DNA of 38,332 nucleotides from Prorocentrum cordatum (taxonomy: Eukaryota > Sar > Dinophyceae > Prorocentrales > Prorocentraceae): the NCBI GenBank assembly GCA_963575745.1, contig CAUYUJ010020588.1, positions 115,652 to 153,983 on the forward strand. Direction: 5' to 3'. A program made the translations under genes and the position numbers. Of this stretch, positions 11,584 to 21,277 are shown piece by piece (position 1 is the first letter of the stretch; every line of letters begins with the position of its first letter). The notes beneath the pieces were generated by a model. The model did not search any database, had not been told where the DNA came from, and was given only the letters and a program-made list of their open reading frames with translations.

Positions 11584-12023
11584 TAGGTTCGTTCAGGAGG
11601 AGAAAAAACACACAGACACAATTAATCGTCGATCCCCCAGAAAATATGGGGAAATATGGAAAGTGGGGGGGGGGAAAACAGAAACCCTGTTTTTTTGTCA
11701 GCGGCCACGAAGACAGTGGTCATGTGGCGATGGCAACGTCCGGGCCAAAGACAGAGACCCTGAAAGTATAGGAAAATATGGGGAATCCTTTTATGTGTGT
11801 GTATTTCTTTGTGTGTCCTGGGGCCCCTTCATACAGGTTCGTGCCCCACGGCATCCAGATTTTCGGGAGAGGCACCCGTGCGGAGGTTTTTTGGCCGCGT
11901 GCGGCCTATCTTCCCATGTTTTCTCGGTTTCTGTCTTCCCCCCCCCACTTCCCATATTTTCCCATATTCTCTGGGGAATCGACGATTCATTGTGTCTGTG
12001 TGCTTCTTTCCCTCCTGAGTCAA
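11584..12023. mobile_element. Long-TIR foldback element, family F2, copy 2
   Basis: Left arm about 11594-11690 (CAGGAGGAGAAAA, CACACAGACAC, ATCGTCGATCCCCCAGAAAA, GGGGAAATATGG). Right arm about 11925-12023 is its inverse (CCCATATTTTCCCATATT, GGGGAATCGACGATTCA, TTCCCTCCTGAG). Same family as 1213-1818 with a different interior. Confidence 0.65.
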
Positions 12024-12072
12024 AGAGCGACTCGGGATGGAAAGGCCCGCCCCGCAGAGGGGGTCTGGACTT

Positions 12073-12473
12073 TAAGTCTGGCCTGCCCCTCTACAGAAGG
12101 AATATCCAGAAATAGTCCACAAGTAGTCGGGGGGGGCGATTTTTTGGAGGAGTTATTGACCATGTTGGGGCATTTCGGGGTCATGTTTTAAAAATTGTTG
12201 GTCCAGTCCCTCTACAGAAGGAATATCCAGAAATGGTCCACAAGTAGTCGGGGGGGCGATGTTTTGGAGGAGCTACTGACCATGTTGGGGCATCTCTGGG
12301 TCATGTTTTAAAAATTGTTGGTCCGGTCCCTCTACAGAAGGAATATTCAAAAATGGTCCACCAGTAGTCGGGGGGCGATTTTCTGAAGTAGTTTTTGACC
12401 ATGCTGGGGTATTCTTGGACCACTTTGAAACTTTCGTCCAAAATCCCCCTGTAGGAGGACACGCCCGACCGAA
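12073..12473. mobile_element. F1 TIR element with triplicated core and 10-bp TSD
   Basis: Starts TAAGTCTGGCCTG with CCCCTCTACAG; ends in the inverse, CCCCCTGTAGGAGGACAC then GCCCGACC. The 120-121 bp internal unit containing CTCTACAGAAGGAATAT occurs three times (marker at 12091, 12212, 12332). GTCTGGACTT flanks both sides (12063-12072, 12474-12483). Confidence 0.75.
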
Positions 12474-12483
12474 GTCTGGACTT

Positions 12484-12878
12484 CCGGGGGCCCCGGTTTG
12501 AAAGGATAAAGGCACCGGACCTCTGAGGTCGAGTCGACGCGGCGGTGACCCGAGCGCAGGCGTTCAAGGTTGACCGCCGCCATTGGCCCAGAATACGTCG
12601 ACAGCCAACGATCCGTGCTATCGGGAAGCCGCGAGCGCTCAAGGTGGGACGACCCACACACTGTCAAGGCCAACGCCGAGGTCGTCTTGGCACGAGCCTT
12701 CCTCATACACCTGCACCGATCCTGACCAGGAAAATCCATGGCCCATCCTCGGAGCACAGTCGACACTGATGGTAAGGATGGGCAGCCGTCCTAACGTCCC
12801 AAGGGCATCCTTGCCTCTTCGGTCCATCCTTCACCACTCTCGATGGCCAGCCCCCCTCGAAGAGGTGGAACATGCACG
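12484..12878. other. No gene seen
   Basis: Open in more than one frame up to the TCC tract, but nothing recognisable. Element A protein similarity begins only after the tract. Confidence 0.45.
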
Positions 12879-12920
12879 CTCCTCCTCCTCCTCCTCCTCC
12901 TCCTCCTCCTCCTCCTCCTC
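12879..12920. repeat. (TCC)n tract at the 5' edge of element A
   Basis: About 14 uninterrupted CTC/TCC triplets. Retrotransposon-like protein sequence starts immediately after it, giving a sharp 5' boundary. Confidence 0.9.
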
Positions 12921-14093
12921 ATCGAAGGCCCCCGCCAGCCGCGTTGGCACTTCGAACGTGCTGAGTGACGCCCCGCTCGCGCCGCACTCGCCCACCACCA
13001 TCGGGCTGAAGGGCCTGCACAGGCGGGCCACGGTGACCAGGGCGGTCTTCCCCGGCCGCTACCCGCTAAGCCCTGCCGCCTCCTGCCCAGGCCGCCCCGC
13101 CCGAGGTCGCCGAGGCGGAGTGGCCGTGGCAGCTGGAAGGAGTGGGCCAGGGGACGTCGAGGGTGCCTCGAAGTTCTGGTACGCCATGGCGGAGGACTAC
13201 CTCGACAGGCTGCACCAGCTGGACAGGCCGCCGCGGCGCTGCAAGGGGGCCAGGGACCAGGGGCTCCAGGTCGAGACGATTCCGCTAGTGCTCGAGTGGG
13301 AGACCTCGCTGCAGGAGACGACGAGCGCGGAGTACCGCAAGTGGGCAGGCTCCTTGGCGGCCTACAGGAAGGCGGCCGCCCTGCGGGGCCACAAGGAAGA
13401 CATGGGCTGGCGGAGGTTCGCCCGCTTCGAGCGCCAGGTGCGTGCCATCAGGGGTTTCAACTTCAGCGGCCATGACTGGCCGTCGGACGGCGCCCTGGCG
13501 CACTGGGACCACCACGCCACGGCGAACGCCTTCGGGAGGCAGGAGCTGCACGTGCACCACGGGCTGCCAGTGGACCTCCACAACTGCACGGCGACCCTCC
13601 AGGCGCGTGACAAACGCAAGCGCAGTAAGGAATGGAGGGGGTGGGCGCAGGCAGTGGCCACCAAGTCTGCGGGCCAGCGTGCTTACCGCTTCATCAAGGA
13701 TGGCAGCCTAGTCCCATCGACGGTGGTGGCGCATGGAGACGACGAGCACGACCCTGGCCTACCTGTCGCAGGCGACGCTGCCATGAAGGTGCCGATGCAG
13801 GAGTGGGGAGCGCTGTAGATCCATCCTGAACCGGCAGGGGACACAGACCCCTTGCAGTGGAAGCCTGGTGCCCATGGCGTGTGGAATGACCTCCCGCCCA
13901 TCACCATGGACGCCCTCGACCATGTGCTGGCCTCGTACGGCGAGGGCACAGGCCTTGGATGGGACCGCTTGCATCCGCGGCAGCTGCGCTGGCTTCCGCC
14001 CCACTACCACGAGGCGTGCTTGGACATAGTGCCTGCGTAGGAAAGGAGCCCGGCACGTTGTCAGTTGTGGCTGCTACTAGTCGCTTTTTCTTC
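12921..14093 (+). pseudogene. Element A ORF2 remnant: endonuclease tail, linker, RT start
   Basis: One frame from the TCC tract to 14093 with TAG stops at 13816-13818 and 14038-14040. Near 12990 the peptide APHSPTTIGLKG resembles the terminal His strand of EEP endonucleases, the only trace of that domain. A charged linker (about 13180-13800) follows. Then comes LPPITMDALDHVLAS with GTGLGWDRLHPRQLRWLP, typical of the RT fingers where a Gly-x-Asp precedes a basic stretch. Reading continues as WLLLVAF up to a T-run at 14086-14094 where the frame shifts. Non-functional as read. Confidence 0.7.
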
Positions 14094-14385
14094 CCAAGCC
14101 CCCGCCTGGAGGGGTGAGGCCAATCGTCCTGGCGAACCTCTGGACGCGGGTGTGGTCCAAGCTGTGGCCGTCCATCGCTGCCGAGTGGGAGCACAGAATC
14201 GACCAGTCCTTCCTCTGGGGAACGGCAGACCGCTCCTGCGAGAAGGCGGGCTTTGCGCACAACGTGATGACGGTCTTCGCGAAGAAGACAGGCATGGTAT
14301 CCAGCACGCTGGCGGTCGACCTCACGGAGTACTACGAGCCCATCAGCCACGAAGAGCTCCACGACCAGGCGGTCGAGACTGCCCG
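14092..14385 (+). pseudogene. Element A RT, motifs 1 to A
   Basis: Continues in the next frame with LPKPPPGGVRPIVLAN, the conserved Pro-Lys...Gly-Gly...Arg-Pro-Ile of RT motif 1/2. The interval WSKLWPSIAAEWE follows, then STLAVDLTEYYE, whose Asp codon 14318-14320 is the expected first catalytic aspartate (motif A). The frame is lost near 14375-14390, where homology moves back to the previous frame. RNA-templated DNA synthesis would be its ancestral role. Confidence 0.75.
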
Positions 14386-15171
14386 ATGGTGCCCTTCAGG
14401 GCCCGATGCTCCAGCTACCGCCTCCCCCGCAAGGCGACACTCGGCAAGGGAGCGGGGCCGACGATCGAGGCCAACGGCACCACAGCGGCAGGCTGCTCGT
14501 GCGCGGCTGGCGCGGCGAAGCTGCTGACGTACACGCTGCTGCGCGGCATCGTCTCCAGGTACCCGCCCGTGAGAGCACAGAGCCTGGTGGACGACAGCCT
14601 CCTCCAGGCCGTCGGCACGGCGCGCTTGGTAGGACGCCAGCGGCCGCAGGCCGACCACGACCTCTTCCTGGGGTTTTCAAAGAGGCGCCGCAAGATCAAC
14701 TGGGGCAAGACGGGCTGGATGGTCACCGACGCGGAGCTGGCCAGGGAGCTGGATCCGCATTGGGCCAGGCCGGGGCTGACCAGGCACACGGGCATGAGGT
14801 GCCTCGGCGGCGACGGCAGCGATGGCAGCAGGCGCCGCGCGCCAGAGCAGGACAAGCGGCTGGCCAAGGCGAGCCGCGCGGCGGCCAAGCTTCGGGGGCG
14901 AAGGCCTGCCACCGGCGCCAAGGCTCCCCAGGCGCCGCGGCGGTCTGGGGCTCATGCCGTCGCTGGGCTCGCGGACGGCAAGCGGAGCGGCCTGCGGGTG
15001 CACGCGCTCCGCTCCGAGGGCAGGCTGGCGGCAGGGACTTGCCTTGCCTTCAGGGTGCGCACCAGGCAGCGTGCGATCTCCAGGGGCCCCTTCGCGGCGA
15101 AGGCGGCGGAGGTCGCCAAGGCCTGGGCCATCAGAGTGCGAGGCGGGTTCCTGCGGCAGGAGGCTCTCTGA
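14386..15171 (+). pseudogene. Element A RT palm (VDD) and thumb
   Basis: Reads YRLPRKATLGKGAG, IEANGTTAAGCSCAAG (the motif B region, where GCS stands for the usual pre-catalytic Gly-Cys-x) and SLVDDSLLQAV. The two Asp codons 14590-14592 and 14593-14595 form the RT motif C doublet. Downstream is an Arg/Lys/Ala-rich thumb-like region ending at a TGA (15169-15171). Catalytic residues survive although the gene is broken. Confidence 0.75.
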
Positions 15172-15773
15172 GCACGGTCCACGCGGGCGCGCTGCAGCTG
15201 CGGAGCAGGGAGCGGCCATGGAATCAGCGCACTGGCCCAGCCCAGGCCGCAGTGCTCAGCTTCGCCCGTGCAGGCTGCCAGCTGGTGAAGCATGACCGTC
15301 TGATCGATCATCGCCCGCGCGAGATCGACTTGAAGTTTTTCTCGCCAGTGGCAGCCTGCCGGGCCGTCCGCGCTGCTGCGGCCGCTGCCTCGGATGCCAC
15401 AGCTCTGAGAAGACTCGGGGGTCCTTGGGCTCCGGAGGTCCACTGGGGGCCTGCGCTGGCCGTCTTGTCTCGCAACTCGGGGCCGTGGACCAAGAGGCGC
15501 AGGAATGCGTTCAGATCGGTTAGTTGTGGGGCGCACTGGAGACAAGCCAGACCGCATGCGACAGGCAAGGCTGCGCACCCATACTGCACGAGATGCGGGG
15601 CCCGAGGCGCATTGTGGCCTAGGTGCTTCGACTGCCCCGCTGCAGAATTCCTTCGCCGAGAATTTTGCCCGCCTAGCTGCTTGAGGCAGCTAGAGCTGCT
15701 GAGCGCGAAGGAGAGCGTTATGCCGAACTCTTCGCACGAGGCCTGTTGCCCTCGCTTGCGCGCGCCTGTCTGA
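15172..15773 (+). pseudogene. Element A zinc-finger region
   Basis: Open in a third frame. Residues YCTRCGARGALWPRCFDC (from about 15580) form a C-x2-C...C-x2-C cluster, the position where plant- and protist-type LINEs carry a zinc-binding motif between RT and RNase H. The His often found before the third Cys appears to be replaced. The frame ends with TGA at 15771-15773, overlapping the next frame. Confidence 0.6.
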
Positions 15774-16437
15774 TATCCCCGATGAGGACCAGATCCGATG
15801 CGTGGGGCGCATGCCTGGATGGCTGTTCGAAGGCGATGCTTGTGGACGGATCTGCATTGTGTATTCAGCATGGCGGGTTGCGCCGTGCGGGGTGGTCAGT
15901 GATCTGCATCAATGATGACGGTTCGCTTCGGTTTGGGATGTACAGCGCTGTGCCACTTGCCTGGTCCCTCACCCAGCCCCACAAAGATGCGGAAAATTTT
16001 GCGTTCTGTATGTTGGCCAGGTTTTCTGGTGACCCTGCCACCGATGGGGTGCTCACGGTTTCTTTGATTTTGCAGGAGCGATCGTTTGTGCGAGGAGCGT
16101 CTCCAAAGCTCTCAGCCCCACGAATCCCAACCGCCATTTTTTGGAAGGCTGGTGGCAGAAGCACGGCAGCAGCGCGTCGGTGAAAAAAGCCAAGGCGCAT
16201 GCTCGAGCGTCCAGCGATGATTCGTTTTACGACACTTGGTGCAGGCGCGGCAATGATTTAGCGGACCGTTGGGCTAAAAAGGGGGCCCAGCTCTGGAACA
16301 TCCCACCCCAGAGGGTCCCCTTCACGGAAGCATGCGAGGATTTGGCTTGCAAGCTTGTGCTCTGGATAGGTCAAGTCCATGCCTGGATAGGAGACGACGA
16401 GGCCTGGGACATTGAGGGTGTGGTAGGCACTTTATAG
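15746..16437 (+). pseudogene. Element A RNase H, split over two frames
   Basis: First part (to 16183): MLVDGSALC, whose Asp codon 15845-15847 matches the first RNase H catalytic Asp, and HKDAENFAF with the catalytic Glu. Second part (from 16141 in another frame): WWQKHGSSASVKKAKAHA, then RRGNDLADRWAKKGA, the Asn-x2-Ala-Asp block near the end of the fold. A frameshift near 16141-16183 separates them. RNase H would remove RNA from the cDNA hybrid in an intact element. Confidence 0.7.
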
Positions 16438-16615
16438 TTACCCCTGACCTGGAATATGCAGCGGGTGACCCCGATGCTGCGCACCTAGAGGCAGCCCTCA
16501 GGACCCGCGAGCATATCGGATGGAAGTCAGCGCCCCCCGCCCCACCGCCGCTGGAGCCCGAGCCCGTGCCGTCTGAGGAGGTGGTGGTGGATCTGGGGGT
16601 CGTGCCTGGCAGGCC

Positions 16616-17236
16616 GTGGCTGTTTCAGGGGCACTCGGTGGTGAAATGCGAGGTGGGGGGGTCCCTGACAGCATGTGTTTGATTGTTTGCAAGGCTTGTG
16701 GGGCCTTACTGGCCCAGAAAGTTCCCCCTGGCAAAGGCCTGGCCGGGGCTTGTCCGGGACCTCGGCACCCAGGGCTCAAGACCCAGAGGTCCCGTCTTCG
16801 TCGGTTCCTCCACCCCTCGGCCCCCGCTCCCCCTCCTCGGCCGTCTGCGTTTAGAGGCCAAGAGGAGGCTGACATCGAGTGGTCGCAGGGGAAGCTGATG
16901 GGGTCCAGCTTGGGTGTTGGATCCTCGTCGGCTGGGTCTGTCGCGTCGGGGCCCGCTGGCGGGCCCCCGTTGGGCCCCGTGGCCGATGGTACCTGGGGCC
17001 CCGCCAGCTTCCACCAGTACGGGGTGTCTGTCCCCGTCCTGGACCTGGGCCAAGTTGCGCGCCTGCACGGTTTTGTTTCGCCCGGTTCTGCGGTTGAATG
17101 GGCCAAGGAGTACTTGCGCACCAAGCAAGAGGCCCAGGCCACGGAAATGTGGCCACTCGTAGGCTATTCAGCCTCCGTGCCGCCGCTGTGTCGGCAAGCG
17201 GACCTGGTCCGCCCTACCCCATTTCCATTTCCATTT
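16616..17236 (+). pseudogene. Element A C-terminal Cys region
   Basis: CLIVCKACGALLAQ, then GACPG and LKTQRSRLRRFLHPS, resemble the CxxC...CPG...LxRLxxGxHP tail that I associate from memory with dinoflagellate retrotransposon polyproteins; element B has a comparable tail. A Pro/Gly-rich stretch and an unrecognised segment (VLDLGQVARLHGF) follow. An upstream frame contributes GHSVVKCEV, so another shift lies near 16655-16680. Confidence 0.5.
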
Positions 17237-17276
17237 CCTCATCCTCCTCTTCCTCCTCCTCCTTCTCCTCCTCCAT
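17237..17276. repeat. Degenerate TCC tract at 3' edge of element A
   Basis: TCCTCATCCTCCTCTTCC-type sequence preceded by ATTTCC repeats. It terminates element A and has the same triplet as at its 5' edge. Confidence 0.7.
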
Positions 17277-17396
17277 TCCTTCTTCTTATAGCTAACTCTT
17301 CCTTGTCGCACCCCGAGGCCAGTTTTTAGGGCGGGCCGGGCATTTCGTTTGAGTCTTCTTCACCATTTGTGATTGTGAAGCTTTGGGAATAACGCA

Positions 17397-17895
17397 GATG
17401 GAGGGCGGGTGGTTTTCAACATGTGGCTCTCGCCTCAGTGCTGCGCACACTCTTTTTCAACATTTGCAAGAGCTTCACGGATTGAGGGCGGGTCGTTTTC
17501 AAAATGTGGTTCTCGCGTCAGTGCCGCGCACATTCTTTGTTAACAGTTGCAAAAGTTTCACGGATTGATGACGGGTGAGTTTCGAATGTGGCTCTCGCGC
17601 CTTAGTGCCGCGCACATTCTTTGTAAACATTTGCAAGAGCTTCATGGAGTGAGGGCGGGTGAGTTTCAACATGTGGCTCTCGCGCCTGAGCGCCGCGCAC
17701 ATTCGTTTCAAACATGTGCAGGAGCTTCACGGATTGATGACGGGTGAGTTTCGAATGTGACTCGCAACGCGCACATTCGTTTCAAACATTTGCAAGAACT
17801 TCACGGATTGAGGGCGGGTCGTTTTCAAATTGTGGTTCTCGATTCAGCGCCGCGCACACTAGATGTAAATAGTTTCAAGAGTTTGACGGATTCCC
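17397..17895. repeat. Tandem repeat of about 82 bp
   Basis: Six degenerate units sharing TTCACGGATTGA, GGGCGGGTGAGTTTC, TGTGGCTCTCGCGCC and GCCGCGCACATTCTTT. The marker CACGGATTGA/CATGGAGTGA recurs at about 17476, 17559, 17641, 17728 and 17801 (spacing 73-87 bp). Unit divergence and absence of uniform spacers argue against CRISPR. Confidence 0.85.
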
Positions 17896-18210
17896 ATGAT
17901 CAGCGTACCAGAAATGGCAATGTGCAAAGATTCAGGCTTTCGCGGGTGCAACAGCTATGTTGATTCGCGGTGTTAGAGTCCCGAAAACAATTCTCTGGCA
18001 CGATTCCGGATCGTCAAGACGCAGCAGTCACGTTGATATGTGGCGTTGAATCCCGAGAACAATGCTTTCGCATGCTTCAGGATCTTCAAACGGTTGTCTT
18101 CCAACGAGGCAGTTCGCTCAATGGAAATGAACCATTGTGGGGGCCTATGAAGAGGGAGCTTGGAGGGAGGGTTAATTCCAACGTCGCTGATGGCTCTTAG
18201 TTTTACACTG
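17896..18210. other. No gene seen
   Basis: Two loosely related stretches around CCCGAAAACAATTCT (17980) and CCCGAGAACAATGCT (18052) suggest a decayed duplication of about 72 bp. Nothing else is recognised. Confidence 0.4.
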
Positions 18211-18212
18211 GA

Positions 18213-18322
18213 CCTCCTCCTCCTCCTCCTCCTCCTCCTCCTCCTCCTCCCCCTCCTCCTCCTCCCCCTCCTCCTCCTCCTCCTCCTCCTCCTCCTCCTC
18301 CTCCTTCCCCTCCTCCTCCTCT
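18213..18322. repeat. (TCC)n array
   Basis: About 110 bp of TCC/CTC triplets with CCC interruptions. Confidence 0.95.
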
Positions 18323-18514
18323 TGCATCCTCACCGCGCATCCCTACGATCGGTGGTGACTGCACCGTGGGCCTTCCCGGCCAGGCCAGGCCGGGCGCGCA
18401 CGCCGAGCCTCTGGGGCTCCTCCAGGCCTAGCCTCTGCCAGGAGCGGTGCGGGGCGGTGCGGTCGGGGCCCTCCCGCAGTTATCGTGGGCGGCCAAGCCC
18501 AGATCATGGGATAC

Positions 18515-18735
18515 CGAATTCTTTCGGTCGCGACCGGGAGCGACCGATCGGCACTCCAAATCGGTCGCGACCGATCGCAACCGATCCCAAAATCGGTCGC
18601 GAGGTCGCCACCGATCGCGACCGATCGGTCGCGAGCGATCGGTCGCGACCGGTTTTCAAGCAAATCGGTCGCAACTGGTACCGACATTTGAAGCAAAATC
18701 GGTAGCGACCGTTTTCGTCGGTTGCGACTGGAAAG
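18515..18735. repeat. Cluster of TCGGTCGCGACCGATCG palindromes
   Basis: At least ten occurrences of ATCGGTCGCGACC / GGTCGCGACCGAT words in alternating orientation, so both strands carry many short perfect palindromes. The translated frames are Arg/Asp/Ser repeats and not credible. Confidence 0.85.
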
Positions 18736-18761
18736 ATACAGCATCCAATCATCAGGGATCG

Positions 18762-18965
18762 GGACGATCGAAATGGGTACGAAATGAATGGGTACGATGC
18801 TCAACAGCAGCTCCTTTTCATTTTGAACAGGACTCGCTGTCCGCGCAGCCGCGGCCTGTTCGTTTGAGACAGAAGGCCACCTACCCAACAGCGGCCGCTG
18901 TTTGTTTGGGACAACATTTGTTGTTGGGCATTGTACCCATGTTTTCCGTGCCCATTTCGGGCGTC
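18762..18965. mobile_element. MITE-like TIR element, 204 bp
   Basis: Arms 18762-18806 and 18921-18965 are inverted copies sharing CGAAATGGG, ATGGGTAC and ATGC(T/C)CAACA. The interior is unrelated to other elements here. No clear target duplication and no ORF. Confidence 0.7.
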
Positions 18966-19158
18966 TAAAAGGGAGAGGGGGGTGATGACTAGGGGGAGGG
19001 GGACATCATGGCATGGGCTATGATATTTCCTCAGGTTTCATGGTGTTCATTATTATTTCAATACGTCCCCAGTGCCCCTCCCTGGGCCGCGCACGTGCCG
19101 CCGGCCATGATTTGCGCCCACCCCTCTTGGATGCCCCCCTCTTGGCCGCTTCCGAAGT

Positions 19159-19317
19159 TAACCCGGACATGTCCCTCTACAGGCGGAACAATCAAAGATG
19201 GTCAACAAACAGTCTGGGGGCGATGTTTCTGTTACCTTGGACTAGTTTTTCGAATATGTTCTGGCTCTGCTTGATGTTTCGTCGAAGGTCCGCCTGTAGG
19301 AGGACATGCCCGACCTG
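19159..19317. mobile_element. F1 TIR element, compact copy
   Basis: Left CATGTCCCTCTACAGGCGGA and right TCCGCCTGTAGGAGGACATG are inverted. The interior holds AGTCTGGGGGCGATGTTT, also seen in the other F1 copies. About 159 bp; target duplication not obvious. Confidence 0.7.
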
Positions 19318-19382
19318 TCAAGCAGTGGCGAAGCGTCCCGGCTTGCCTATAGCCCCACCAAACAATGTTCTAAGAACACGTT

Positions 19383-19523
19383 GTGGCTCCCACGAAATGT
19401 TCTTAGAACATTTCTGGCTGGGGGTGTCTTGTTTTCACACATCGGGCTTATGTCCTAAGAACCTTGTTTTTTTGTTATTCGAACATGTTTGGGGGTTCTA
19501 AGAACATCTCGTGGTAGGACCAT
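19383..19523. mobile_element. TIR element with GTTCTTAGAAC arms
   Basis: Arms around 19383-19411 and 19495-19523 are inverted and share ACGA(A/G)ATGTTCTTAGAAC. Further GTTCTAAGAAC words lie outside and inside. About 140 bp, non-coding. Confidence 0.55.
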
Positions 19524-19566
19524 AGGAATGCTGGGACGGCCGGTCCCTGCTCAATTGTGGGAGGAC

Positions 19567-19815
19567 ATTTTGTGGGCCCCGGAAACGGCAGGGCCGTGTT
19601 TTCACCGTTTCCAGAAAAAATGCCCCTTGAAAACGGAAACGGCAACAAAAACGGCGACCGGAAACGGGTAAAGAACGGCTCCAGGATTGGAACCGGAGCC
19701 GGAACCGGTCAAAAAACGGCGACGGAACCAGTAAAAACACGGCGTCGGAACCGGCAAAGAAACGGCAAAACGGAACCGGTAAAAAAACGGCCCTGTCGTT
19801 TCCAGGGCCCACTAA
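19567..19815. mobile_element. MITE with GGGCCC termini and 8-bp direct flanks
   Basis: Inverted arms share GTGGGCCC(C/T)GGAAACG and CAGGGCCGT. GGGAGGAC lies directly outside both ends (19559-19566, 19816-19823), consistent with an 8-bp target duplication. The interior consists of GGAACCGG / ACGGCGACCGGAAACGG tandem words. Eight-base duplications are typical of hAT elements, but no hAT protein is present. Confidence 0.7.
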
Positions 19816-19923
19816 GGGAGGACCTGTCCGACCCGATATCCCACAGGCGCGGCCCTCGCCAGCCGGCCCCGGCCGCAGCAGAGCGGCGCGTGCTGCGCGG
19901 AGCCCCGGGCCAGGTGGCGCGCT

Positions 19924-20098
19924 CCCTCCTCCTCCTCCTCCTCCTCCTCCTCCCTCCTCCTCCTCCCTCCTCCTCCTCCTCCTCCTCCTCCTCCTCCTCC
20001 TCCTCCTCCTCCTCCTCCTCTCTCCTCCTCCTCCTCCTCCTCCTCCTCCTCCTCCTCCTCCTCCTCCTCCTCCTCCTCCTCCTCCTCCTCCTCCCCCC
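19924..20098. repeat. (TCC)n array, longest pyrimidine tract
   Basis: About 175 bp of TCC/CTC triplets, nearly uninterrupted, ending in a C-run that forms the edge of the hairpin at 20094-20150. Confidence 0.95.
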
Positions 20099-20150
20099 AG
20101 AAGCTGAAAATCGCGACAGGAAGTTCTTCGCTATTTTCAGCTTCTGGGGG
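20094..20150. repeat. Perfect 18-bp inverted repeat
   Basis: CCCCCAGAAGCTGAAAAT (20094-20111) and its exact complement (20133-20150) flank a 21-nt spacer, a strong potential cruciform at the TCC array / R2 junction. Confidence 0.9.
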
Positions 20151-20246
20151 TACTCGCCAGGCCTCGGAGCCGTCAAGAAACGATTCAGGATGAAGAGGCG
20201 GTCCCCAGGAATAAAGGTCCAGACCTCGGGGGGTTGACGTTGCGAC
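20133..20246 (-). repeat. Dispersed repeat R2, inverted copy
   Basis: The minus strand reads TCCTGGGGACCG, CTTCATCCTGAATCG, TTGACGGCTCCGAGGCC and TGGCGAGTACCCCC, parallel to 31680-31745. Confidence 0.7.
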
Positions 20247-20607
20247 AAAGATCACGACGTCGGGAGCCGGGGTCCAGGAGGCCCAGAGGTCCGACGTCGT
20301 GATTCTTGCGCAGGGCGGGCCCCCAGGGTTCTGGACCGTTCCTCGGGGAGACCGTCGCTCCCCCCCGAGTCTCGTGTTCTGCCGGGCCTGGGGCCTGCAG
20401 GGGCCCCCAGGGGCAGAAAGCAGCCCAAAGGCTCCCGTCGTGATGTGTTGTACTGGGGCTTGGCCCAAACGGTGCCATTGGCGATCTCGTGGGTCGTGTC
20501 CGCTGCGGTGTCGTCTTGGCGCAGAGGCGGGGCGAAGACGAGACGAGGGACAACGAAAGCAAGACGAATCAAGGGAAGACGCCGTGTAGGTCCAGCCCTG
20601 CCTCGTG
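20247..20607. other. No gene seen
   Basis: GC-rich. Inverted words ACGTCGGGAGCCGGG / CCGACGTCGTGATTCTTG near 20258-20305 suggest part of another element, but boundaries are unclear. Frames on both strands are open without motifs. Confidence 0.4.
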
Positions 20608-20695
20608 TTAAGTCGGGCCCGTCCCTCTACAGGAGGAATATTCAAGAATAGTTACAAGAATACTCTGGGGACTATGTTTGGCGCATTTTGTTTAC
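20608..20695. mobile_element. F1 element, solo left end
   Basis: TTAAGTCGGGCCCGTCC with CTCTACAGGAGGAATATTCA matches the left terminus of the F1 family, and CTCTGGGGACTATGTTT matches its interior. No right terminus is seen before unrelated sequence. Confidence 0.6.
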
Positions 20696-20908
20696 CATTT
20701 TGGAGGGGCCTCGCCTTCGGCTCCCCTCGGCGGCGCGTCTCTCGCCCCCGGCGGAGGCAGGCGGGAGCTAGAGCCGCGGCGCGTGCGCCGCCGGCGGAGG
20801 ACCCGGCGGGAAGCCATCAGCGGCACCATAGCGGGCACGCACTGACTAGGGAAAGGTAACGGGTGCTTTGGAAAGCTGCCCAAAGCTGCTCGAAGAAGGA
20901 TCAACTGC

Positions 20909-21078
20909 GTAAACAGAAACTTTTGGCGCTCCGCGCGGATTTCTCGGATCCGCGCCAGGCCCCCCCCCCCCCGGGGGCGCCTCCGGCGCCACCCCTGGCG
21001 CGCTCCGCGCGCCAGGGAGGGGGATCCAGCGCAGATCCGAGAAATCCGCGCGGACCTCCGAGTTTTTCTGTTTATGTC
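20909..21078. mobile_element. TIR element with CGCGCGGATTTCTCGGATC arms
   Basis: Left arm 20909-20965 and right arm about 21020-21078 are inverted, both with TAAACAGAAA and CCGCGCGGATTTCTCGGATC. The centre has a C14 run and GGCGCCTCCGGCGCC. On either side lie diverged copies of GGAAAGCTGCC(C/G)AAAG (20875, 21110), perhaps an older element split by this one. Confidence 0.7.
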
Positions 21079-21277
21079 ACGGCTCGTTCCCCTACTAACG
21101 GGTACTTTGGAAAGCTGCCGAAAGTTGCCACTCTCTGGGGCTTCTTGCTGCCGGCGTTGCCCACATCGGGGAGGGTTGGGTTCGCCAGGTCACTGGCCAA
21201 AGTACCCGTCAGTGGAGTCCCCGTTAGAGGGGCGGGAAGCAAGAGCGAGGCGTCGTGGGGGGCGCGGTAATTACAGG

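Larger units (their letters stand above)
12921..17236 (+). mobile_element. Element A: decayed 5'-truncated non-LTR retrotransposon
   Basis: About 4.3 kb carrying, in order, the tail of an endonuclease-like domain, a linker, RT, zinc-binding region, RNase H and a C-terminal Cys region, spread over all three forward frames. At least two in-frame stops and several frameshifts show it is dead. It lies between (TCC)n at 12879-12920 and a degenerate TCC tract at 17237-17276. A palindrome GCGGACCTGGTCCGC (17198-17212) sits just before the 3' tract. The order matches plant/algal-type LINEs; the clade is not resolvable by eye. Confidence 0.8.

Noticed and set aside
12583-12920. Upstream extension of the element A frame before the TCC tract
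   Set aside because: No similarity to an endonuclease domain, and the frame continues only because the tract is open.
17397-17895. CRISPR-like array
   Set aside because: Units are diverged throughout, have no short constant repeat with unique spacers, and the setting is eukaryotic.
20692-20700. Second spliced-leader relic (CCATTTTGG)
   Set aside because: Only 9 bases agree; the GCTCAAG end is absent.
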